Below the pieces are notes generated by a model that was given only the letters and a program-made list of their open reading frames with translations, did not search any database and had not been told where the DNA came from. A stretch of DNA of 12,162 nucleotides, taken from the NCBI GenBank assembly GCA_035648735.1, contig DASRKX010000095.1, positions 1 through 12,162 of the forward strand, written 5' to 3'. Of the stretch, positions 7,006 to 12,162 are shown in pieces (within the stretch, counting starts at the first letter, position 1; the number at the start of each line of letters is the position of its first letter). A program made the position numbers and the translations under genes. This DNA comes from REEB95 sp035648735. Its GTDB lineage: Bacteria > Pseudomonadota > Alphaproteobacteria > ATCC43930 > CGMCC-115725.

Positions 7006-7274
7006 GGGCGGAACTTAAAATCGAGCAGCAGGCGCAGGACGTCGTCCATCCGCTCCCGCGGCGGTGCCGCGCGCTCATGGAGCCAGTCGAAGATCACCGC
7101 GTCGTTCTCGGCGAGCAGCGCGTCGTAGCGGTCGAGCTGAGCAGGTGAAAATCCAGACAAATAGGTGTCCGCGAAAGCGCCCAGAAAAAGGTCGCTTTCC
7201 TTGGTGCCGCGGTGGCGGCTCTGGTAGAGCAGCCGCTTGCGCTGCTTCTCCACCCCATCTTCCGTCATCTGCAT
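7002..7274 (-). CDS. sdhE: Succinate dehydrogenase assembly factor SdhE (DUF339 family)
   Basis: A small protein of 90 residues from the chosen ATG. It matches the SdhE/YgfY family, which promotes covalent attachment of FAD to the SdhA subunit of succinate dehydrogenase (Sdh5 in mitochondria). The conserved core is visible as KRLLYQSRHRGTKESDLFLG, with the RGxxE signature, followed by a helical region ending FDWLHERAAPPRERMDDVLR. The frame is open to a TTG at 7328 (108 residues), and a second ATG lies at 7268. I prefer 7274 because GAAAG lies 6 nt upstream and the length fits the family of about 90 residues; this choice is moderate. Its TGA (7004-7002) overlaps the GTG start of mfd by 4 bp, so sdhE and mfd form a coupled operon. 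Confidence 0.9.
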   Translation of the reverse strand: MQMTEDGVEKQRKRLLYQSRHRGTKESDLFLGAFADTYLSGFSPAQLDRYDALLAENDAVIFDWLHERAAPPRERMDDVLRLLLDFKFRP

Positions 7275-7311
7275 TCGGGACTTTCGATGCGGAATGTCGC
7301 TTGGGACGGGC

Positions 7312-7334
7312 GCGCTTTCAAGCGCCAAAGGCGC
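7312..7334. repeat. Two overlapping, mutually exclusive short hairpins
   Basis: GCGCTT-TC-AAGCGC (7312-7325) and GCGCC-AAA-GGCGC (7322-7334) are both perfect inverted repeats and share GCGC at 7322-7325. Only one can fold at a time. They lie in the sdhE/amidohydrolase divergent spacer. The position is upstream of the predicted amidohydrolase transcript, so they may act as a DNA operator rather than in RNA on that side. On the sdhE side they could fall in the leader. The stems are short and G+C-rich, so chance is possible. Confidence 0.3.
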
Positions 7335-7356
7335 AGGATGGCCATGCCGCGACGGG

Positions 7357-7385
7357 ATGACACGCCCGGTGGGGCCTGTTAGAAA
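7357..7385 (+). promoter_or_regulatory. Candidate sigma-70 promoter for the amidohydrolase-recG unit
   Basis: ATGACA (7357-7362, 5 of 6 to TTGACA) and TAGAAA (7380-7385, 4 of 6 to TATAAT) are separated by exactly 17 bp. The predicted start near 7392 gives a leader of about 20 nt holding the ribosome-binding site at 7401-7407. No other promoter-like pair is seen closer to recG. Confidence 0.45.
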
Positions 7386-7400
7386 GCCCGAAATTCGATT

Positions 7401-7407
7401 GGGAGGA
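7401..7407 (+). promoter_or_regulatory. Ribosome-binding site setting the GTG start of the amidohydrolase
   Basis: GGGAGGA ends 4 nt before the GTG at 7412 (GGAGG core with 5 nt spacing). This strong site decides for the GTG, since no ATG follows until codon 25, after the metal-binding EEH. Confidence 0.65.
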
Positions 7408-7411
7408 ATCG

Positions 7412-8380
7412 GTGGCCAAGAAGCCGTACATCATCGCGCTGGAGGAGCATTACCACGACCGCGAGCTGGTCGCGTCGACTCCCATGGAGGGCCGCAAGGC
7501 CCCCGAACTCGCCAAGCGGCTCGACGATCTGGGCGAATTGCGCCTCAAGGAGATGGACGAAGCCGGGGTCGATTACCAGATACTGTCGCTCGGCGCACCG
7601 GCGACCCAGCGCCTACCCGCCGATTCCGCGCTTCAGGTGACGTGCGGCATCAACGACCGGCTGCACCGGGTGGTTCAAGCCCATCCCAAGCGGTTCGGCG
7701 CCTTCGCGGCCCTTCCCACCACGACGGACGCGAAGCTCGCCGCCGACGAGATGGAGCGCGCCGTGACTAAGCTGGGCTTTGTCGGCGCCATGGTGCACGG
7801 GCTGAGCAACGGCGTGTTCTTCGACGACAGGCGCTTTTGGCCGATCTTCGAGCGCGCCCAGGCCCTCGACGTGCCGCTTTACCTTCATCCCGCGGCACCG
7901 CATTCGACGGTGATGGATATCTATCTCAAGGACTATCTACCGAAGCATCCGGCGCTGGGCAACGCCGGTTGGGGCTTCACCATGGAAACCGCGACGGCGG
8001 CCATCCGCCTCATCCTGAGCGGCGCATGCGACGCCTATCCCAAGGTGAAGATCATTCTCGGGCATCTGGGCGAAGGGCTGCCGTTCTTCCTTTGGCGCAT
8101 CAACATGACGCTGGCGCGCGACGGCAAGCACGGCGAAGGCTTCCGCGAGAAGTTCCTGCGCAACTTCACCATCACCACCAGCGGCTTCTTTTCCAGCAAC
8201 GCGCTCGATTTCTGCATCAAGGAGATCGGCCTTGAGCGCATCATGTTCTCGATCGACTACCCCTTCGTGCCGAACCCGCCGGGCACCAAATGGGCGCTCG
8301 AGGAACTGACGCTCGACAACGCCGACAAGGAGAAGCTGTTGAACGGTAATGCGCGGCATCTGTTGAAGCTCAAGGTCTAG
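7412..8380 (+). CDS. Amidohydrolase-2 family protein, gamma-resorcylate decarboxylase-like
   Basis: A 322-residue TIM-barrel metalloenzyme of the ACMSD / 2,6-dihydroxybenzoate (gamma-resorcylate) decarboxylase family, of usual length. It opens YIIALEEHYH, matching the 'ALEEH' metal-binding strand (Glu11 and His13). It continues with LYLHP (His159), ILGHLGEGLPFFLWRI (His218, Glu221, Arg229), ITTSGFF (254-260) and FSIDYPF (Asp282), so the expected Zn/Mn ligands and catalytic Asp are all present. Known relatives carry out non-oxidative decarboxylation of aromatic acids; some members are hydrolases, so the substrate is open. It starts at a GTG with a strong ribosome-binding site and its own candidate promoter. 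recG follows after only 10 nt and is probably co-transcribed. The gene sits between sdhE-mfd and recG, where it looks out of place functionally, though its base composition does not stand out by eye. Confidence 0.87.
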   Translation: MAKKPYIIALEEHYHDRELVASTPMEGRKAPELAKRLDDLGELRLKEMDEAGVDYQILSLGAPATQRLPADSALQVTCGINDRLHRVVQAHPKRFGAFAALPTTTDAKLAADEMERAVTKLGFVGAMVHGLSNGVFFDDRRFWPIFERAQALDVPLYLHPAAPHSTVMDIYLKDYLPKHPALGNAGWGFTMETATAAIRLILSGACDAYPKVKIILGHLGEGLPFFLWRINMTLARDGKHGEGFREKFLRNFTITTSGFFSSNALDFCIKEIGLERIMFSIDYPFVPNPPGTKWALEELTLDNADKEKLLNGNARHLLKLKV

Positions 8381-8390
8381 CGCGGCGAAT

Positions 8391-10472
8391 TTGCGCCCGA
8401 CGATCCTCAACCCTCTTTTTGCGCCGGTCACGGCGTTGAAGGGCGTCGGGCCGCGCCTCGGAAAGCTCTTCGAGAAATTGACCGGCCCGCAGGTCGTCGA
8501 TCTGCTGTGGCATCTGCCGGTGGACATCGTCGATCGCCGCTTCCAGCCCAAGGTCGCCGAGGCGACCGAAGGCAGCGTCGCGACCCTGACCGTCAAGATC
8601 GAGGCGCATGCCAAGCCGCACAACCCGCGCCAGCCTTATCGCATCCGCTGCAGCGACGAGACCGGCAAGCTCAATCTCGTCTTCTTCCATGTGAAGGACG
8701 ACTATCTCGAGCGTCTTCTTCCGGTCGGGTCGACGCGCATCGTCAGCGGCAAGGTCGAGCGCTTCAACCAGCAGGCGCAGATCAGCCACCCCGACTACAT
8801 CGTCGACCCGGCCGCACCCGAGCAAATGCCGTCGATCGAGCCGATTTACCGGCTGACCGCGGGACTCAGCCTGCGCATCGTGCAGAAGGCGGTGGCGGCG
8901 GCGCTGAGCCGCGCGACGGAACTGCCCGAATGGGACGACGAAGAATTCCGCCGACGCCGCGCCTGGCCCGCCTGGCGCGCGGCATTGAAAACCGCGCATG
9001 CGCCGGCACGCTCTGAAGACCTGTTGCCCACGGCGTCGGCGCGCGAGCGCCTCGCTTATGACGAGCTGCTCGCAAATCAGCTCGCCATCGCGCTGACCCG
9101 CACGCATACGCGGCGACTCGCCGGCCGGATCATCGCGCCCAAAGGCACGCTGCGTGAGAAGCTGATCGCATCCCTGCCGTTCAAGCTCACCGGCGCGCAG
9201 CTTCGCGCGCTGTCCGAAATCGGCGCCGACATGGCATCGCCCAACCGCATGCTGCGGCTTCTGCAGGGCGATGTCGGCAGCGGCAAGACCGTCGTGGCGC
9301 TCAGCGCCATGCTCGACGCGGTCGAGGCCGGCGGCCAGGCGGCATTGATGGCGCCGACTGAAATTCTGGCGCGCCAGCACCAGGCGACGCTGAGCCGGCT
9401 GGCCAGGGAAACCGGCGTCACCATCGCGCTGCTGACCGGGCGCGAGAAGGGTCGCGTGCGCGACGATCTGCTGGCGCGGCTCGAAGCCGGCGAGATCGGC
9501 ATCATTGTCGGGACCCACGCCCTCTTTCAGGACGACATCCGCTTCAAGGATCTGGCCTTCGCCGTGATCGACGAGCAGCATCGTTTCGGCGTCGAGCAGC
9601 GCATCGCGCTGTCGAGCAAGGGACGCGGCGTCGACATCCTGGTGATGACGGCGACGCCGATCCCGCGCACGCTGACGCTCACCGCCTACGGCGACCTCGA
9701 CGTCTCCCAGCTCGACGAAAAGCCCGTCGGCCGCGCCAAGATCACGACCAGCGCCGTTCCGATCGAGCGCCTTGCCGAAATCGTCGCCGCGGTGAAGCGC
9801 GCGCTGGCCAACCGCGCCAAGATCTACTGGATCTGCCCGCTGATCGAGGAGTCGGAGGACAGCGATCTTGCCGCCGCCGAGGAACGCTTCGCCGATCTCA
9901 AGAAGATTTTCGGCACGCGCGTCGGGCTGATCCACGGCCGCATGAAAGGGCCGGAGCGCGACAAGGCGATGGCGTCCTTTGCCGCCGGGGATATCGACTT
10001 GCTGGTGGCAACGACAGTGATCGAGGTCGGCGTCGACGTGCCGGACGCCACCATCATGGTGATCGAGCATGCCGAGCGTTTTGGCCTTGCTCAGTTGCAT
10101 CAACTCCGTGGCCGCATCGGCCGCGGCGACAAGCCGTCGGCCTGCCTGCTGCTTCATACGCCGCCGCTGACCGCGACGGCGAAGGCGCGGCTCAACATCC
10201 TGCGCGAGACCGATGACGGCTTCCGCATCGCCGAGGAGGATCTGCGCCTACGCGGCGCCGGCGAAGTTCTTGGCACGCGGCAGAGCGGCTTGCAGCAATT
10301 CCGCCTCGCCGATCTGGCGGCGCATACCGAGCTAATCGCCGTCGCATCCGATCATGCGAAGCTGGCACTGAGTCGCGATCCAGAACTCGCGAGCCCGCAC
10401 GGCCAAGCGCTGCGCATGCTGCTTTATCTCTTCGAGCGGGATGCCGCGGTGCGCTATCTGCGCTCGGGTTAG
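8391..10472 (+). CDS. recG: ATP-dependent DNA helicase RecG
   Basis: A 693-residue branch-migrating translocase, the usual RecG length, which regresses stalled forks and processes recombination intermediates. The N-terminus has the helical and wedge/OB region: LKGVGPRLGKLFEKL (16-30), LLWHLPVDIVDRR (38-50) and SGKVERF (119-125). The helicase core has GDVGSGKT (293-300), DEQH (394-397), TATPIPRT (420-427), VATTVIEVGVDVP (539-551) and the TRG region RFGLAQLHQLRGRIGRG. The ending shows RLRGAGEVLGTRQSG (618-632). The start must be TTG at 8391: an in-frame stop lies at 8364-8366, no ATG or GTG occurs between, and the first internal Met is at residue 146. There is no clear Shine-Dalgarno. The amidohydrolase stop is 10 nt away, so coupling is likely. 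It converges on the DUF502 gene with a 1-bp gap. Confidence 0.98.
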   Translation: MRPTILNPLFAPVTALKGVGPRLGKLFEKLTGPQVVDLLWHLPVDIVDRRFQPKVAEATEGSVATLTVKIEAHAKPHNPRQPYRIRCSDETGKLNLVFFHVKDDYLERLLPVGSTRIVSGKVERFNQQAQISHPDYIVDPAAPEQMPSIEPIYRLTAGLSLRIVQKAVAAALSRATELPEWDDEEFRRRRAWPAWRAALKTAHAPARSEDLLPTASARERLAYDELLANQLAIALTRTHTRRLAGRIIAPKGTLREKLIASLPFKLTGAQLRALSEIGADMASPNRMLRLLQGDVGSGKTVVALSAMLDAVEAGGQAALMAPTEILARQHQATLSRLARETGVTIALLTGREKGRVRDDLLARLEAGEIGIIVGTHALFQDDIRFKDLAFAVIDEQHRFGVEQRIALSSKGRGVDILVMTATPIPRTLTLTAYGDLDVSQLDEKPVGRAKITTSAVPIERLAEIVAAVKRALANRAKIYWICPLIEESEDSDLAAAEERFADLKKIFGTRVGLIHGRMKGPERDKAMASFAAGDIDLLVATTVIEVGVDVPDATIMVIEHAERFGLAQLHQLRGRIGRGDKPSACLLLHTPPLTATAKARLNILRETDDGFRIAEEDLRLRGAGEVLGTRQSGLQQFRLADLAAHTELIAVASDHAKLALSRDPELASPHGQALRMLLYLFERDAAVRYLRSG
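9646..9670 (+). repeat. 25-nt stretch in recG identical to mfd (partner of 4685-4709)
   Basis: This is the TATPIPRT codons of RecG, identical in all 25 bases to the reverse complement of 4685-4709. It is the recG arm of the inverted pair. Confidence 0.8.
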
Positions 10473-10473
10473 A

Positions 10474-11184
10474 TCAGGTCTTCTCGACGATCGCGTCGAC
10501 GGCGACCGGCAAATCGTCGGGGCGACTTTCCGGCGTGATGATGCCGCCGGAGATGACGAATTTGAGGCCCTCCTCCACCGTCATCGACAGCTTCACGATT
10601 TCCGCCCGCGACACATAGATCAGGTAGCCCGAGGTCGGGTTCGGCGTCGTCGGCACATAGAGGCCGACGGCATCCCGGCCGACCGCCGCACCAACCTCCC
10701 CCTCGCCCTTCGACGTGACGAAGGCCACGGTCCAACTGCCGGGCCGCGGCCATTCCACCAGCACCACTTCGCGGAAGCTGTTGGAGCGCTTCGCCAGAAC
10801 GGTCTCGAAGATCTGCTTCAGTGCGCTGTAGATGCCGCTGATCACCGGCATGCGCTTCATCACGCGATCGGAGAGGCGCAGGAACAGCCGGCCGAGATAG
10901 CCGGCCGCGAGCCAGCCGATCAATGTCAGCGCCACGACCGCGACCAGGAGGCCGAATCCGGGGATCGAGAACGGAAAATAGACGCCGGGGTTGTAATGCG
11001 ACGGAAACAATTTGGCGACGGAATGGTCGATGAAATCGACGACGCTCCAGGTGATCCAGAGCGTGAACAGAATCGGGCCGGTAACCAGGATACCGGCGAG
11101 GAAATACGCGCGCAGGCGCTCGCCGATGCGCTTGCGCGCCGTTTCGCCCTTATTGTCGATGTCCTGGCGACGTTTTTTTGCCAT
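10474..11184 (-). CDS. DUF502 (COG2928) membrane protein
   Basis: A 236-residue protein with two predicted transmembrane helices, about residues 27-51 (YFLAGILVTGPILFTLWITW) and 75-98 (PGFGLLVAVVALTLIGWLAA), then a soluble domain. Family hallmarks are MPVISGIYSALKQIFETV (112-129), FREVVLVEWPRPGSW (137-151), the VPTTPNPTSG loop (177-186) and MTVEEGLKFVISGG (201-214). The function of the family is not established; distant plant relatives are the LCV/COV proteins. The N-terminus is basic (MAKKRRQ) and the first codons contain seven A in a row. The start ATG at 11184 has only a weak upstream GGGA. The gene converges on recG with one base between stop codons, and is divergent from the polyketide synthase across 136 bp. 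Linkage to recG is, from memory, common in alphaproteobacteria. Confidence 0.9.
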   Translation of the reverse strand: MAKKRRQDIDNKGETARKRIGERLRAYFLAGILVTGPILFTLWITWSVVDFIDHSVAKLFPSHYNPGVYFPFSIPGFGLLVAVVALTLIGWLAAGYLGRLFLRLSDRVMKRMPVISGIYSALKQIFETVLAKRSNSFREVVLVEWPRPGSWTVAFVTSKGEGEVGAAVGRDAVGLYVPTTPNPTSGYLIYVSRAEIVKLSMTVEEGLKFVISGGIITPESRPDDLPVAVDAIVEKT

Positions 11185-11307
11185 GTTCAGTCCCGATATT
11201 TTCGCTGCCGACGACTCGCAAAGATTTGATCTCCCGCGGCGGCAAGTAGCGTACTGTATAAGACATTGCGTGCCGGCACTGTAGCGGCGCCCCGCCGTTT
11301 AGGCACC

Positions 11308-11312
11308 AGGAG
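11308..11312 (+). promoter_or_regulatory. Ribosome-binding site deciding a TTG start for the polyketide synthase
   Basis: AGGAG lies 8 nt before TTG (11321) but 17 nt before the in-frame ATG (11330). The spacing favours the TTG, which adds three residues (MNP). Confidence 0.5.
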
Positions 11313-11320
11313 TTTGTCCC

Positions 11321-12162
11321 TTGAATCCGATGCCTCGCCTCGCCGCGCTGTCGACCGCCGTGCCGCCCTATCCCCTCAACCAGGCCGACATCCAGCAGCG
11401 CGCGCGCGGCTATTTCGCCGGCTCCGCCGCGCTCGACCTTGAGCATCTGTTGCCGGTCTTCGCCAATGCCGGCATCGACACGCGTTATTCCTGCGTGCCG
11501 GTCGAATGGTACGATACGCCGCACGGCTGGACCGAGCGCAACGCGATCTATCTGGAGAACGCGGTGCAGCTGCTGGAGAAAGCGGCGCGGGACGCATTGC
11601 AGCAGGCGGCGCTCGCCCCCGACCAGATCGACGCAATCGTCGTCGCCTCCACCACCGGCATCGCCACGCCGAGCCTCGACGCCATCCTTATCGGCAAGCT
11701 GGGCCTGCGCAGCGACGTGCGGCGACTGCCGATCTTCGGGCTGGGCTGCGCCGGCGGCGTATTGGGGCTGGCGCGGGCCGCCGATATCGCGCGCGTGGTC
11801 CCCGGCGGGCGCGTTCTTTTCCTCGTCGTCGAGCTTTGCGCGCTGTCCTTTCGCAAGGGCGATCTGTCCAAGAGCAACGTCGTGGCGACCGCGCTGTTCG
11901 GCGACGGTGCCGCCGCGGCGGTGATATCGAGCGACGGCGACGGGCCGGCGATCGGCAATTCCGGGGAATATACTTGGCCCAATTCGCTCGGCGTCATGGG
12001 CTGGGACGTGCAGGAGGACGGCCTCAAGGCGATCTTCTCGCGCGACATTCCGGCGCTGGTGCGCAACGACCTCGGCCAGGCGGCGCGCGCGTTCCTGGCG
12101 CGCGAGAATCTTTCGCTTAGCCTGATCGACCACTTCGTCTGTCATCCCGGCGGCGTCAAGGT
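11321..12162 (+). CDS. Type III polyketide synthase (chalcone/alkylresorcinol synthase-like), 3' end missing
   Basis: At least 280 residues are present, probably of about 350. The product is a homodimeric, ACP-independent ketosynthase that extends an acyl-CoA starter with malonyl-CoA. Visible landmarks are ASTTGIATPSLDA (109-121), FGLGCAGGVLGLARA with catalytic Cys143 (139-153), VELCALSFRKGDLSKSNVVA (170-189), ALFGDGAAAAV (191-201), MGWDV (226-230) and HFVCHPGGVK with the catalytic His275 (271-280). The third catalytic residue, Asn in the 'GN-S' loop, lies past the right edge. The GxGCAGG and CHPGG contexts are those of bacterial type III enzymes; starter, number of extensions and type of ring closure cannot be read. 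The TTG at 11321 fits the ribosome-binding site, with ATG 11330 as the alternative. It is first in its unit, divergent from the DUF502 gene; partners such as methyltransferases may lie downstream. Confidence 0.93.
   Translation, partial: MNPMPRLAALSTAVPPYPLNQADIQQRARGYFAGSAALDLEHLLPVFANAGIDTRYSCVPVEWYDTPHGWTERNAIYLENAVQLLEKAARDALQQAALAPDQIDAIVVASTTGIATPSLDAILIGKLGLRSDVRRLPIFGLGCAGGVLGLARAADIARVVPGGRVLFLVVELCALSFRKGDLSKSNVVATALFGDGAAAAVISSDGDGPAIGNSGEYTWPNSLGVMGWDVQEDGLKAIFSRDIPALVRNDLGQAARAFLARENLSLSLIDHFVCHPGGVK

Noticed and set aside
8370..10157. A 595-codon open frame on the minus strand opposite recG
   Set aside because: It is an antisense shadow of RecG with biased composition and no recognisable motif.
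11250..11265. TACTGTATA resembling half of an E. coli LexA box, and TATAAG as a -10 for the polyketide synthase
   Set aside because: Alphaproteobacterial LexA recognises a GTTC-N7-GTTC type site, which is absent here. No -35 is found at proper spacing from the TATAAG.
11284..11300. CGGCG-CCC-CGCCG followed by TTT as a rho-independent terminator
   Set aside because: The stem is only 5 bp with three T, and it lies upstream of the polyketide synthase start, where a terminator would have no evident gene to end.

Overview
This 12.2 kb window is high in G+C, densely coded and reads as chromosomal DNA of an alphaproteobacterium, perhaps Rhodospirillales or Hyphomicrobiales. The placement is inferred from three things: the linked sdhE-mfd / recG / DUF502 genes, a RecG opening of the type I recall from that class, and the codon bias. 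I see no rRNA, tRNA, CRISPR array, insertion sequence or phage gene.

Layout, left to right. (1) 1-198, minus: the first 66 codons of a D-2-hydroxyacid dehydrogenase that runs off the left edge. Its upstream spacer holds an A+T-rich patch and two DnaA-box-like 9-mers. (2) 1141-2772 and 380-1141, minus: a two-gene operon of an acyl-CoA synthetase followed by a short-chain dehydrogenase/reductase (SDR), joined by a one-base stop/start overlap. (3) 2845-3498, plus: a cytoplasmic DsbA/FrnE-type thiol oxidoreductase. It is divergent from the synthetase across 72 bp and is probably expressed from a leaderless mRNA. (4) 7274-7002 and 7005-3502, minus: sdhE (flavinylation factor of succinate dehydrogenase) overlapping mfd (transcription-repair coupling factor) by 4 bp. 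(5) 7412-8380 and 8391-10472, plus: an amidohydrolase of the gamma-resorcylate decarboxylase type, then recG after a 10-nt gap with a TTG start. (6) 10474-11184, minus: a DUF502 membrane protein, ending 1 bp from recG. (7) 11321 to the right edge, plus: a type III polyketide synthase, cut off after its catalytic His.

How the genes relate. mfd and recG encode sister DNA translocases that share the helicase and TRG modules, even a 25-nt identical stretch, and serve repair and fork restart. sdhE serves respiration. The window is gene-tight: two tail-to-tail pairs are 3 bp and 1 bp apart with no visible terminators, two same-strand pairs overlap, and at least four genes start at GTG or TTG. The less ordinary content is metabolic. 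An acyl-CoA synthetase, an SDR, a resorcylate-decarboxylase-like amidohydrolase and a type III polyketide synthase lie among housekeeping genes. They could, speculatively, act on resorcinol- or resorcylate-type polyketides, but the sequence shows proximity only and no shared operon. I found no clear new defence system or mobile system.
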